A stretch of DNA of 38,009 bases from an uncultured SAR86 cluster bacterium (GTDB taxonomy: Bacteria; Pseudomonadota; Gammaproteobacteria; Magnimaribacterales; D2472), in the NCBI GenBank assembly GCA_902596165.1, contig CACJSU010000013.1:1-38009 (forward strand). The letters run 5' to 3'. The notes beneath the pieces are model-generated. The model did no database searches, was not told the origin of the DNA, and saw only the letters and a list, made by a program, of their open reading frames with translations. Below, in pieces: positions 9,562-18,621 of this stretch (position 1 is the first letter of the stretch; each line of letters opens with the position of its first letter). The translations under genes were made by a program, and so were the position numbers.

Positions 9562-10828
9562 TTAATTTATTTTTTGTTTCTTCTATTTCAAACTCTAACC
9601 ATTTAATTATCCAGCGATTTGAATTTTTATGAGCTTCTTTAAGCAGAATTTGATGAATATCTAAGTACATTTTTAATGCTTCTTTATTGTTGTCTGAAGA
9701 AATAATAATTTCAGAAATATTAATAGCTTTTAAATATTCTTTTTTGTCAATAAGTTCTTTTATTCTTTTTAATGCGATTTCTTTATCAATTAAATCATTT
9801 AAATCAGGAAAAATATTTGTTGGAGAGTAAGCATATAATTCTGTCGTTGAATTATGTCTAAACCAACCTGTATATCCCTCATAAATAGAACGAACAGCCC
9901 ATTCAACAGTCCCATACCCCTCTCCAACTGATAATTCTTTTGGCAAAACTACCTCTTGCATTAAGTTAAACATATCTTTTCCAGAATTAATTCCTTCTAA
10001 TGTTTTGGTGTGAATGAATTCAACTGCATCATGAAGATTTTTTACTTCTTTTCTGATTAATTTTTGTCCCTCAATAGGTTTAAAATGACCTGTAATTAAC
10101 ACTTCGGGATTCAGCTCTAAAACCTTTTTACACATATCTAGATAGGGAATTGCAAACCTAATTCTATCTCCACGGATAGTACAAAAATTTGGAATATGAG
10201 GAAACAAAGGCCCAAAGGCATTTCCAGAAAAAAGAATTTTATGTTGAGGTAGATAGATTAAGAGAGCATCCAAGGTTTCTCCGCCAGGAACGGAATACAG
10301 TTCCAAATCAAGCCCTCCTAAAGATATTTTATATTCATCATCAAACAAGATATCTGGCTCAGCAATTGATTGAATATTTTTAAATCCCATTTTCTCTGCT
10401 TTGGCTATGGCATCATTCATAAGATCAATCATTTCTCCAAAAAACTTATATGCATTTAATACTCTTCCACCTTGAGTTAATGAATCAAAAGATTGATGTT
10501 CGATAATATTTTCTTGTGCAATTAGGATTGCATCAGGATTATATTCTTTAAAAAAACCTGATCCTCCAACATGATCTACATGACCTTGTGTATAAATAAT
10601 GTATTTAATTTCTTTATTATTGACTTGATCAAAACAATGTTTGTGAATTGGAGCTTCAACACCTAGTCCAGTATTTATTAAAATATTTCCTTCAGATGTT
10701 TCTATCAAATAACTATTACTAGCCCCTTCAGATAAAAAAATAAAATCATTTATTTGAAAAGGTTTTGACTGGCTTGCTGGCTTTATATCTAAAGATCCAG
10801 GCCTTTTATTGATAAGTAAAGATCCCAT
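9554..10828 (-). CDS. MBL-fold hydrolase related to alkylsulfatases, with altered first metal ligand
   Basis: A 424-residue metallo-beta-lactamase-fold protein. After the N-terminal beta strands the metal motif reads YTQGHVDHVGG: H83, D85 and H86 are present but the usual first His is Gln81. A later LITGHFKP gives another ligand His. Residues about 275-345 (LPKELSVGEGYGTVEWAVRS, then IYEGYTGWFRHN) resemble the alkylsulfatase dimerisation domain of SdsA1/BDS1-type enzymes, which hydrolyse sulfate esters of alcohols. The sulfatase role is inference; the altered site may mean another reaction. ATG at 10828 was chosen; a GTG two codons upstream (10834) is possible. There is no Shine-Dalgarno sequence and a TATAAT lies just upstream, so the transcript may be nearly leaderless. 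It is first of three overlapping genes. Confidence 0.8.
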   Translation of the reverse strand: MGSLLINKRPGSLDIKPASQSKPFQINDFIFLSEGASNSYLIETSEGNILINTGLGVEAPIHKHCFDQVNNKEIKYIIYTQGHVDHVGGSGFFKEYNPDAILIAQENIIEHQSFDSLTQGGRVLNAYKFFGEMIDLMNDAIAKAEKMGFKNIQSIAEPDILFDDEYKISLGGLDLELYSVPGGETLDALLIYLPQHKILFSGNAFGPLFPHIPNFCTIRGDRIRFAIPYLDMCKKVLELNPEVLITGHFKPIEGQKLIRKEVKNLHDAVEFIHTKTLEGINSGKDMFNLMQEVVLPKELSVGEGYGTVEWAVRSIYEGYTGWFRHNSTTELYAYSPTNIFPDLNDLIDKEIALKRIKELIDKKEYLKAINISEIIISSDNNKEALKMYLDIHQILLKEAHKNSNRWIIKWLEFEIEETKNKLNE

Positions 10829-10839
10829 ATTCACATGTT

Positions 10840-10845
10840 ATTATA
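10840..10845 (-). promoter_or_regulatory. consensus -10 box of the divergent MBL/SDR region
   Basis: TATAAT on the minus strand in the roughly 24-base gap between two divergent start codons. A start point about 7 bases downstream would fall at or just before the GTG (10834) or ATG (10828) of the MBL gene. No clear -35 box was seen upstream; any -35 would lie inside the SDR gene. Confidence 0.5.
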
Positions 10846-10852
10846 TTTATTC

Positions 10853-11602
10853 ATGAGCAACATCTCTTTTGATTATTCTAATACAGATATTCTTGTTACT
10901 GGCGGAACAAGTGGTATCGGTAAGGCTATTGCGGAGGCTTATTTAGCTTCAGGCGCCAATGTAACAATTACTGGAACAAAAACCTCCTTAAAAGACTATA
11001 AAGGAATCCCAAAAGAATTTTCTTATATTAAATTAAACCTAGAAGATAAAAATAATATTGATGAAATTAAAAAATCTATAAAAAAATTAGACATTCTTAT
11101 TAATAATGGTGGTCTAAGTTTTCCAGACGGAAAAAGTGAGGATGATCCTGATATTTTTGATAGAGCTGTATATATTCACCTAAATAGCTTTTATAGATTA
11201 TCTAATTTACTTCAACCTATTTTAATGCAATCCAATTTTCAAGGAGGCGCATCTATTATTGGTATAGCTTCAATGACATCTTTTTTTGGAATGCCAATTG
11301 TTCCAGGTTATGGAGCTGGTAAAGGTGGTTTAGTTCAGCTTATCAAGACTTTATCAATGAAATGGGCTGATCAATCAATTCGGGTTAATGCTGTAGCTGC
11401 CGGATATATAAAAACTAGAATGACTGAGCCCATCATCAATTCAGAAGAATTTTCAAAAGATATATTAAATAGAATTGCATTAAAAAAATTTGGTGATCCT
11501 ACTGATATAGCTAATGCTGTATTATTTCTGACATCTCCTTCAGCGAGATACATCACCGGTGAAACTCTAAGGGTTGATGGAGGCTATTCAATTTCTAGCT
11601 GA
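10853..11602 (+). CDS. SDR-family oxidoreductase
   Basis: A 249-residue classical short-chain dehydrogenase. The cofactor motif TGGTSGIG is at residues 16-23, the NNGG strand motif at 84-87, structural N111, and the active site S140 (or S143), Y153 and K157 (YGAGK). The C-terminus ends GETLRVDGGYSI as in FabG-like enzymes. It would interconvert a hydroxyl and a keto group with NAD(P)H; the substrate is unknown. The ATG at 10853 was chosen because the motif spacing then matches the family; an in-frame ATG at 10835 adds six residues. There is no Shine-Dalgarno sequence. It is divergent from the MBL hydrolase and is followed after 2 bases by the sulfotransferase. Confidence 0.9.
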   Translation: MSNISFDYSNTDILVTGGTSGIGKAIAEAYLASGANVTITGTKTSLKDYKGIPKEFSYIKLNLEDKNNIDEIKKSIKKLDILINNGGLSFPDGKSEDDPDIFDRAVYIHLNSFYRLSNLLQPILMQSNFQGGASIIGIASMTSFFGMPIVPGYGAGKGGLVQLIKTLSMKWADQSIRVNAVAAGYIKTRMTEPIINSEEFSKDILNRIALKKFGDPTDIANAVLFLTSPSARYITGETLRVDGGYSISS

Positions 11603-11604
11603 AA

Positions 11605-12849
11605 ATGTCAAAAAAAATTAAAATTAATGATTTAACAAATCCAATACTTAGTGAATTTCAAAAGGCTGCAAAAGATTATGGTGAGACGCTAAAAATAGAT
11701 TTACATTCTGAAGCTGTCATCAATAAAGCATGTAAAAATTCAGGACTTCAAGATTTTGGAGATGAAGATTTTATTTCCAGATTAGATGTTTTGATGCAGT
11801 CTGTTTCAAATGATGAGGGATTAGCAGGGATAGGAAAGTTTGGTATTTTTAATGATCAAGTTAGATATTTAGAGAATAGACTAAAATTTCAAAAATTTAA
11901 GAAACAGTTTCCTGAGTATCAAGATGAAATTATCTCTAAACCTATAATTATTATTGGTCTACCAAGATCTGGTACCACGCATCTTCTAAACCTTATAGCG
12001 TCTGATTCAAGATTAAAATCTCTACCATACTGGGAAAGTCTGAGGCCATTTCAAGAAAAAATACTAAATTTAGACAATAAAAAAGACTCTAGACAAGAAG
12101 AAGCTTTTAAAGAATATGAGAGTTTCCTTCAAACTATGCCTTTGCTGAAATCAATGCATGATATGCATCCAAATCATATTCATGAAGAGATTGAACTTCA
12201 AGCTATGGATTTTTCAACTTATCTTCCTGAGTGGTTAGCTTATGTTCCTGAATGGAGGGATTACTACCTCTCACATAATCAAATTAATCATTATCAATAC
12301 TTAAAAGATGTCTTAAAGGCTATGCAATTCATTAAAGGGCCTAAAAAATGGATACTAAAATCACCGCAGCATCTTGAACAAATAACTCCATTGCTTGCAA
12401 CATTTCCAGATGCAACTTTTGCAATCACTTATAGAGATCCATTATCAGTAGTATTATCAACAGCAACAATGCTCTCATATGGAGATAGGGTTAGAAGATA
12501 TAAAGTCGAACCAATACATAATTTTAATTATTGGCATGATCGCATTAAAAAACTTCTAATGAGTTTTTCAGAAAATTATGAATTAATTCCTATGAATCAA
12601 AAAAGTGATATCTATTTTCACGACCTTATAAAAGATAATCTTAATAGCGTTAAGACCATCTATTCAAAGAATTCTTTTAAGATTAATAAAATTGCAAATA
12701 ATGAAATTAAAGAATATATAAATACAAACAAAAGGGGTAAACACGGGCAAGTTATATATAACTTAGAAGATTTTAATGTAGATAAATCAGAATTCTATAA
12801 ATCTTTTAAATTTTATTTTGATAAATTTGATATCTTAAAAGAAGTTTAA
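11605..12849 (+). CDS. sulfotransferase family protein
   Basis: A 414-residue protein with the PAPS-binding signatures of sulfotransferases: the 5'-phosphosulfate loop GLPRSGTTHLLNLIA with P120-R121-S122-G123-T124-T125, and downstream the 3'-phosphate motif YRDPLSVVLSTATML. An HxxHIHEE-type segment (HPNHIHEEIELQ) near 188 and several Trp/Tyr-rich segments are typical of the bacterial group that acts on small molecules or lipids. It transfers sulfate from PAPS to a hydroxyl group. The gene lies 2 bases after the SDR gene, so they form one transcript. Its stop shares TTAA with the stop of the convergent MaoC gene. The acceptor is unknown. A sulfate-ester-cleaving relative next door (the MBL gene) makes a sulfated metabolite a fair guess. 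Confidence 0.88.
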   Translation: MSKKIKINDLTNPILSEFQKAAKDYGETLKIDLHSEAVINKACKNSGLQDFGDEDFISRLDVLMQSVSNDEGLAGIGKFGIFNDQVRYLENRLKFQKFKKQFPEYQDEIISKPIIIIGLPRSGTTHLLNLIASDSRLKSLPYWESLRPFQEKILNLDNKKDSRQEEAFKEYESFLQTMPLLKSMHDMHPNHIHEEIELQAMDFSTYLPEWLAYVPEWRDYYLSHNQINHYQYLKDVLKAMQFIKGPKKWILKSPQHLEQITPLLATFPDATFAITYRDPLSVVLSTATMLSYGDRVRRYKVEPIHNFNYWHDRIKKLLMSFSENYELIPMNQKSDIYFHDLIKDNLNSVKTIYSKNSFKINKIANNEIKEYINTNKRGKHGQVIYNLEDFNVDKSEFYKSFKFYFDKFDILKEV

Positions 12850-13304
12850 ATAACCCACATTGACAATGTTTCTGCAATAAAAGCTGGTTTTTCAACCCCT
12901 TCTATCTCCATTGTCACTGAAGATTTAACAAGGAATTGACCTGGATTTTTTTCGGTAATATCCATAATTGTTGTATGTAGTCTTACTTTTGAATCAACAG
13001 CTACTGGACTTAAAAAACGAACTTTATCTAATCCGTAATTTAAACCCATTTTTGCACCCTCAACTACCAGAGCAACGTCTCCACCCAGACCGGCAGTAAG
13101 TGAGAGCGAAAGAAAGCCATGTGCAATTGTTGAGCCAAAAATAGGAGTAGCTTTTTCTGAATCTACATGAATAAACTGATGATCTTCAGTTGCATCAGCA
13201 AATTTATTAATACGCTCTTGATCGACTTTAAACCATTCAGTGGTTCCAAGATCTTTCCCTATATAATTTTTTAAGTCTTCCGGTTTTACTATAGTTAATG
13301 CCAT
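12846..13304 (-). CDS. MaoC-like (R)-enoyl-CoA hydratase
   Basis: A 152-residue single hot-dog-fold protein. The hydratase motif is clear: D41 and H46 in ATEDHQFIHVD, corresponding to the catalytic Asp/His of PhaJ-type (R)-specific enoyl-CoA hydratases, followed by GSTIAHGFLSLSL. It would add water to a trans-2-enoyl-CoA. It lies 12 bases downstream of the acyl-CoA synthetase, with GGAG seven bases before its ATG, so the two are one transcript for activating and hydrating an acyl chain. The stop codon overlaps that of the convergent sulfotransferase gene in a shared TTAA. Confidence 0.92.
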   Translation of the reverse strand: MALTIVKPEDLKNYIGKDLGTTEWFKVDQERINKFADATEDHQFIHVDSEKATPIFGSTIAHGFLSLSLTAGLGGDVALVVEGAKMGLNYGLDKVRFLSPVAVDSKVRLHTTIMDITEKNPGQFLVKSSVTMEIEGVEKPAFIAETLSMWVI

Positions 13305-13316
13305 TTTATTTCTCCA

Positions 13317-14912
13317 TTACATTAGATGATCTTTATATTGTTCTCTGAGTTCAACTTTCAATAATTTACCAGTTGCCCCATGAGGGAGTTCGCTAACAAA
13401 TATAATATCATCTGGTAACCACCACTTTACAACCTTTTCTAATAGGAAATCATTTATTTCTTGCTTATCTATTTCATTGCCATCTTTGGTAATTAAAAAA
13501 AGCAAAGGTCTTTCATCCCACTTTGGGTGTGGGACCCCTACTACACATGCTTCAAGCACATTCTCATGAGTTAAAACAGCATTTTCTAAATCTATAGAGC
13601 TTATCCATTCGCCGCCTGTTTTAATTACATCCTTTGCCCTATCGACAATCTGCATACATCCATCTGGATGGATGGTTGCAACATCTCCAGTATCAAACCA
13701 ACCCTCTTCATCTACCGCAGGACCGTCAGCTTTATAGTATGTATGCATTATCCAGGGGCCTTTAACTTTTAGAGCGCCACTAGCCTCTCCGTCTCTAGGC
13801 AACTCATTGTTCTCATCATCAACGGTCTTAATTTCTACACCAAACATTGGATAACCCTGTTTAGTTTGAAGCTGATATCTTTCTTCTTTAGGGAGACCAA
13901 TGGTTTTCTTAGTTGGAGCATTTATCGTTCCAAGAGGACTCATTTCTGTCATTCCCCATCCATGAGTTAAAAATGCATCATGCTGCTCATCAAATGCCTT
14001 AATCATTGCATATGGCGCTGCAGAACCTCCAACCAAAACTTGATCAACCGTATCAAGCTTAAGGCCTTTTCCTTCAAGATACTGTAATAACCCAAGCCAC
14101 ACAGTTGGAACACCCAACATGGAGTCAACTGATTCTTGTTCTACTAGCTCATATAAGGACTCTCCATCTAAAGCATGGCAAGGCAATACCAAAGTCAATC
14201 CAGTAATCAATGCACAATAAGGCACGCCCCATGCATTAACATGAAACATAGGAACAACTGGCAAGACTGAGCTAGATGATTCGAAACCCATAGCTCCAGA
14301 TACAGAAATTGAATGCAAAATTGTTGACCTATGAGAATATAAGACTCCCTTAGGATTCCCAGTAGTGCCAGAGGTGTAACACAAAGCAACTGCATCATCT
14401 TCATATAATTCAGGCCAATCAAATTCATCAGATTCACCTTCAATTAACTCATCATAACTTATCGCATTTTTTAGACTATTGTCTGGGATAGAGTCTTTTG
14501 GCGAGGCAATAATTATTGTTTTCACAGTATTTAATTTATCCTGAACGCTTTCTACAAGCGAAATGAATGAAGGATCAACAATTAAAACCTCATCCTCTGC
14601 ATGATTAAGTATGTAAATTAATTGATCAGGAGAGTATCTTGGATTTAAGGTATGAAGAATAGCCCCCATTCCAGATACAGCAAAATAAGTTTCAAAGTGC
14701 CTGCTGTTATTCCATGCAATAGTTGCGACCCGATCATGTCGATTTACACCAAGTTTTGCAAGGGCATTAGCCAGCTTTTTAGATCGTTTAATTGACTCTC
14801 CATATGTAGTTGAATTTATTGAGCCATCTAATTCTCTAGAAACTAATTTGCCATCAAAATTATATTTTTCGGCATGTAAAATTGCCTGAGGGATAGTTAA
14901 ATCCCATTTCAT
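13317..14912 (-). CDS. AMP-forming fatty acyl-CoA synthetase
   Basis: An ANL-superfamily adenylate-forming ligase of about 531 residues. The phosphate loop [11 protein letters not shown] is at about 179-189, then GWGMTEMSP, the WFDTGDV motif, a [15 protein letters not shown] hinge and the C-terminal catalytic Lys in ATGKLLK. It activates a fatty or other carboxylic acid as acyl-AMP and then acyl-CoA. The start at 14912 was chosen because AAAGG lies 7 bases upstream; ATGs at 14915 and 14927 are in frame. The gene begins about 120 bases after prmC ends and probably has its own promoter there, although I could not identify the boxes. Its sequence fits medium- to long-chain substrates, but this is not certain. 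Confidence 0.92.
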   Translation of the reverse strand: MKWDLTIPQAILHAEKYNFDGKLVSRELDGSINSTTYGESIKRSKKLANALAKLGVNRHDRVATIAWNNSRHFETYFAVSGMGAILHTLNPRYSPDQLIYILNHAEDEVLIVDPSFISLVESVQDKLNTVKTIIIASPKDSIPDNSLKNAISYDELIEGESDEFDWPELYEDDAVALCYTSGTTGNPKGVLYSHRSTILHSISVSGAMGFESSSSVLPVVPMFHVNAWGVPYCALITGLTLVLPCHALDGESLYELVEQESVDSMLGVPTVWLGLLQYLEGKGLKLDTVDQVLVGGSAAPYAMIKAFDEQHDAFLTHGWGMTEMSPLGTINAPTKKTIGLPKEERYQLQTKQGYPMFGVEIKTVDDENNELPRDGEASGALKVKGPWIMHTYYKADGPAVDEEGWFDTGDVATIHPDGCMQIVDRAKDVIKTGGEWISSIDLENAVLTHENVLEACVVGVPHPKWDERPLLFLITKDGNEIDKQEINDFLLEKVVKWWLPDDIIFVSELPHGATGKLLKVELREQYKDHLM

Positions 14913-15031
14913 CATATTACCTTTCATTGAAATAACCCCTTATTATTTAATAGTAATTTTTATGGTTTTTTTCAGCAGAATTCTAGTCTGCATTCATATT
15001 CAAGAATAAATCTTATCATATGAAAATAATA

Positions 15032-15853
15032 TTATTTATTTGCAAAAGTATATCTGTCCAAGCCTTGAAAATCTTTGCAGGTAGTAATATTTTTATAACC
15101 AAAATCTTTAAGAATATTGGAAACCTCTTCTGCTTGAGAATAACCATGCTCAAAAATGATCCTCCCTCCAAATTTTAAAGAATAAATTGCCTGCGAAGCA
15201 ATTTGAAAGAAACTTTGTGATCCATTTTCAGTAGTCAATGCCATTAAGGGCTCATGATCAAGATCACTGATGTGGGGATCATTTGGCTTTAAATATGGTG
15301 GATTAGAAATAACTAAATCAAGAGAACTTTCTAAGGAGCAAGCTAACCAGTTAGATTGCACATAGGTCACATTGTATGTATTGTGAAGCTTTCTATTGAT
15401 TCGAGCTACTTCCAATGCTGACTCTGAAAGATCTCCGGCAAGAATTTTAAGCTCATTTTTTTTTAAAGAAATTGATATAGCTATGCAGCCTGAGCCTGTT
15501 CCAACTTCAAAAATTGTTGAGTTTTTATTTAATGATAAGCCCAATACCCACTCAACAATTAATTCTGTTTCTGGTCGAGGAATTAACACTCTTGAATCTA
15601 CATAAAATTTATGCCCCATGAACTCTGATTCATTCATAATGTAATCAAGAGGTTTGCCAACTAGGTATGATGAAAAGAAAGTGTCGAGTTTTAAGGCTTC
15701 TTCAGCTGATAAGTCATACTCATCTTCTAAAGTAATTATGGCATCGCTTACTTCAAGCGACTTCAAGAAATATTTTAGATCTCGCAAAATATTTTGATGC
15801 TGGGGCTCTTTTGATCTTGCAAGCGAAAAATAATATTTTAGATCTTGATTCAA
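15032..15853 (-). CDS. prmC: release factor glutamine methyltransferase PrmC (HemK)
   Basis: A 273-residue class I methyltransferase. The N-terminal helical domain is followed by the SAM loop EVGTGSGC (116-123) and the substrate motif NPPY (184-187), which holds the glutamine amide of the GGQ loop of release factors. It methylates PrfA (and PrfB), raising termination efficiency. It lies directly after prfA (adjacent, no gap), and the set hemA-prfA-prmC is conserved in gammaproteobacteria. Length matches E. coli PrmC. Confidence 0.97.
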   Translation of the reverse strand: MNQDLKYYFSLARSKEPQHQNILRDLKYFLKSLEVSDAIITLEDEYDLSAEEALKLDTFFSSYLVGKPLDYIMNESEFMGHKFYVDSRVLIPRPETELIVEWVLGLSLNKNSTIFEVGTGSGCIAISISLKKNELKILAGDLSESALEVARINRKLHNTYNVTYVQSNWLACSLESSLDLVISNPPYLKPNDPHISDLDHEPLMALTTENGSQSFFQIASQAIYSLKFGGRIIFEHGYSQAEEVSNILKDFGYKNITTCKDFQGLDRYTFANK

Positions 15854-16945
15854 TTATGATGTTTCTTCTAAGTTAGAGAGCTGAGCTAATTGATTTTCAG
15901 TGATTAGCGCTTGACATATAGAAATCATATCGCCATCCATCACTTGATCTAAATTATGTTGGGTAAGCTTGATTCTATGATCAGTTATTCGGCCTTGCGG
16001 AAAATTGTAAGTCCTTATCTTTTCGCTTCTATCTCCAGTACCTACAAGAATTTTCCTTTCGCTGGCAATTGTATTCTGTTGTTCATCAATCTCATTTTGC
16101 TTCAATTTAGCAACAAGTAATGCCATAGCTTTAGTTTTATTTTTGTGTTGAGATCGATCATCTTGGCACTCAACTACTACTCCTGTAGGAATGTGAGTTA
16201 ATCGAACGGCTGAGTCTGTTTTATTAACATGCTGTCCACCGGCACCTGATGCCCTGTATGTATCAACCCTTAATTCACTTTTATCTATCTCAATATCTTG
16301 AACTTCATCAACCTCTGGTAAAATTGCAACTGTAACTGTTGAGGTATGAATCCTACCTTGGGATTCTGTTTCAGGAACTCTTTGAACACGATGAACCCCT
16401 GATTCAAATTTAAGAAATTTAAAAACTCCTTGTCCGTTAATTTTTACAACAGCCTCTTTTAAGCCGCTTGGTTCTGATGGCTTGGTATTAACAACTTCAA
16501 CCTTCCAGCCTTGACGCTCAGATAATCTAGAATACATTCTGAATAAATCTGCTGCGAATATCGCTGCTTCGTCGCCACCCGCGCCAGCTCTGATTTCAAG
16601 ATATGCAGCCCCATCATCCGCTTCATCCTTGGGTAAAAGCATGAGCTTTAGTTTGTTCTCAAGCTCAATAATCTTTTCTTGATTAGTGCTTACTTCTATT
16701 TTAGCAAGCTCTATCAACTCGGAATCACCAGAATCTAAAAGCTCCTTAGCGCCATTTAACTCAGTCTCAGTATCCTGCAATGATTTAAATAATTCTACGA
16801 TGGGAGTAATTTCAGAATACTCTTTATTCAAGTTAGTGAAGTGCGTCATATCATCGGTTGCGCCTTCTCGTGCAAGAGCCTCGTTAATCTCAGCAGATCT
16901 TAATCTTAAGCTCTCTAATTTAGCAATAATGGATTCTTCAAGCAC
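15854..16945 (-). CDS. prfA: peptide chain release factor 1
   Basis: A 363-residue class I release factor. The stop-codon recognition loop reads P191-E192-T193 (the PxT of RF1, not the SPF of RF2), and the peptidyl-hydrolysis GGQ is at 236-238 within GAGGQHVNKTDSAV. RF1 reads UAA and UAG. No frameshift site is present. Its start overlaps the end of hemA by 8 bases and its stop is adjacent to prmC, so the three are co-transcribed from the hemA side. Confidence 0.98.
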   Translation of the reverse strand: MLEESIIAKLESLRLRSAEINEALAREGATDDMTHFTNLNKEYSEITPIVELFKSLQDTETELNGAKELLDSGDSELIELAKIEVSTNQEKIIELENKLKLMLLPKDEADDGAAYLEIRAGAGGDEAAIFAADLFRMYSRLSERQGWKVEVVNTKPSEPSGLKEAVVKINGQGVFKFLKFESGVHRVQRVPETESQGRIHTSTVTVAILPEVDEVQDIEIDKSELRVDTYRASGAGGQHVNKTDSAVRLTHIPTGVVVECQDDRSQHKNKTKAMALLVAKLKQNEIDEQQNTIASERKILVGTGDRSEKIRTYNFPQGRITDHRIKLTQHNLDQVMDGDMISICQALITENQLAQLSNLEETS

Positions 16946-18152
16946 TTCTGATTTCCTTAATCATAGATAAGATAGAATGAGGAGTTAATGATGAAATATA
17001 TTGTAGCTGATCGTCTTGGACAATGCCCATTTCTTTGAGGGAGCCATATGGGTCATCAGATTTTAATAAATTTATAAAGTCATGCTCATCTATATTGCTA
17101 GAGATATCTTTTAGGGCAAGATAAGCCTTGTTGCGTTGAAACTTGTCTGCCTTATGTTGATTTAAAAACTCAATCCTTTGTTTAATAATATTTTTTGCTT
17201 TTAAAGCCTCTTGAGATCGCTCCTCTAAATTCTCTTGAGTAACCAGTTCAATATCCTCGATTGTAAAAAGATATGCATATTCAAGGTCCCTTACTTGGTC
17301 TTCTACGTTCCTTGGAACGCCTAAATCAATTAATAGCATTGGCTTATTTTTTCTTTCTCTCATCGCTTGTTCTATTAAACCCTTGCCAATAATAGGAAGT
17401 GGTGAATTAATAGATGACACTAAAATATCGGTGCTTTGAATCATTGCCCCAAGTTGAGATAATGGACTGGTTTCCATAGAAAGAGAATCATTGATAGTTA
17501 ATATTTTCTTTGATCGGTTAACTGCATTTATTTTTGTAATGCCATGATTATAAAAATTTTCAATCACGCTTATTGCCATTTGGCCAGCTCCTACTATGGT
17601 AAGATTTTGCTTGGCTGGATCTTCAAAAATTTCCTGAACTATTTTTAATGATAAGCCTGATACAGATAATGGATTAAAACCAATTTGTGTTTCTGTCCTA
17701 GCCGCTTTTGCAATAGAAATAATATCATCTGTTAATTGATGAAATTCTCCCTTCAAACATTGCAACTCAATATAAATCTGTACTGATTTCTTAAATTGAC
17801 CCAATATCTCTTGTTCACCTAAAACCTGTGAATCAAGACCGCTTGCAACCAAGCACATATGCTCAAGAGCCTCATTGCCACTAAAAAAATATAAGTCATT
17901 TTTTAAAGAATCACTTGAACCAAAGAGCTCAAGAGTTTTTTCAGCAATGGATGAAATACTTGATGAAGCTCCGTAAATATAAACCTCTGTTCTGTTACAA
18001 GTGGAAAGGGTAAAAAATGAATCAATAGACTCACCAAAATTTTCAAGAAAGAAATTTATAAAGTCTTCTTGATTAGAGTCATTTATAATAAATAATTCTC
18101 TATCAGACAACTTTGTAGTCTTATGATTTATGCCAAATAGCTGTAATTCCAT
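16938..18152 (-). CDS. hemA: glutamyl-tRNA reductase
   Basis: A 404-residue GluTR that reduces Glu-tRNA(Glu) to glutamate-1-semialdehyde, the first step of the C5 tetrapyrrole pathway. The catalytic Cys52 is in STCNRTEVY, the early GINHKTT motif is at 7-13, an SQVLGEQEILGQFK block near 110 and the NADPH-binding VGAGQMA near 190. The start ATG at 18150-18152 lies inside the coding region of the divergent lolB gene, with a 23-base overlap of the two 5' ends. AAGG is present but about 11 bases upstream. It is first of hemA-prfA-prmC. Confidence 0.97.
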   Translation of the reverse strand: MELQLFGINHKTTKLSDRELFIINDSNQEDFINFFLENFGESIDSFFTLSTCNRTEVYIYGASSSISSIAEKTLELFGSSDSLKNDLYFFSGNEALEHMCLVASGLDSQVLGEQEILGQFKKSVQIYIELQCLKGEFHQLTDDIISIAKAARTETQIGFNPLSVSGLSLKIVQEIFEDPAKQNLTIVGAGQMAISVIENFYNHGITKINAVNRSKKILTINDSLSMETSPLSQLGAMIQSTDILVSSINSPLPIIGKGLIEQAMRERKNKPMLLIDLGVPRNVEDQVRDLEYAYLFTIEDIELVTQENLEERSQEALKAKNIIKQRIEFLNQHKADKFQRNKAYLALKDISSNIDEHDFINLLKSDDPYGSLKEMGIVQDDQLQYISSLTPHSILSMIKEIRSA

Positions 18153-18621
18153 AACAAAAATTACCTTAATATTTTTTTTAATATATTTGGGCTCATGTTC
18201 GTCAACATCTCATTTAACATTTTCAGAAAACTTATATGTAGGCAAATTCTCACTTACAAATGAAATAAATAATTCTAACTTTAATATCAAAATTAAAGCG
18301 TTCCCAAAAAACGTTATTATACAGGTTGGTAAGCCTTTATTTGGAAATCTCTTAAAGATTGAATTTCACTCTTCAGGCGTTTTCTCTTTTGATCCAAAAA
18401 TTGATGATGAGTACCTTGTTTTACTAAAAAAGTTTGATACACAAGAATATATATATTTTTTTGATGCATGCTTTAAAAATTTAAATAAAAATAAAAGGTC
18501 AATTATCGTAAAGAGTTTTGATTTTGAACTAAAATGCGATCACCAAAATCCTGATACTTTATTAGTTCATTTGATCTATGGAGAAGAGATGTTTATTAAA
18601 GGAGTGCTGAGGCGTGGATAG
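18130..18621 (+). CDS. lolB: outer-membrane lipoprotein insertase LolB (small)
   Basis: A 163-residue lipoprotein, shorter than E. coli LolB. A signal peptide (hydrophobic LIFFLIYLG at about 13-21) ends in the lipobox LGSC, with Cys23 as the lipidation site. The remainder shows alternating beta strands (VGKFSLTNE, FNIKIKAF, VIIQVGKPLFGNLLKIEF) like the LolB barrel. LolB receives lipoproteins from LolA and places them in the outer membrane. The assignment relies strongly on context: lolB divergent from hemA and followed by ispE and prs is the standard gammaproteobacterial order. No other ATG/GTG would keep the signal peptide, so the 5' overlap with hemA seems real. It overlaps ispE by 8 bases. 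Confidence 0.85.
   Translation: MPNSCNSITKITLIFFLIYLGSCSSTSHLTFSENLYVGKFSLTNEINNSNFNIKIKAFPKNVIIQVGKPLFGNLLKIEFHSSGVFSFDPKIDDEYLVLLKKFDTQEYIYFFDACFKNLNKNKRSIIVKSFDFELKCDHQNPDTLLVHLIYGEEMFIKGVLRRG

Noticed and set aside
12843-12852. Overlap of the sulfotransferase and MaoC stop codons as a regulatory element
   Set aside because: The shared palindrome TTAA simply supplies a stop codon on both strands; a 4-base convergent overlap needs no further explanation.
14928-15031. Hairpin GCAGA/TCTGC in the prmC to acyl-CoA synthetase gap as a terminator
   Set aside because: Only five pairs and no T-run on the minus strand; left as an unremarkable gap.
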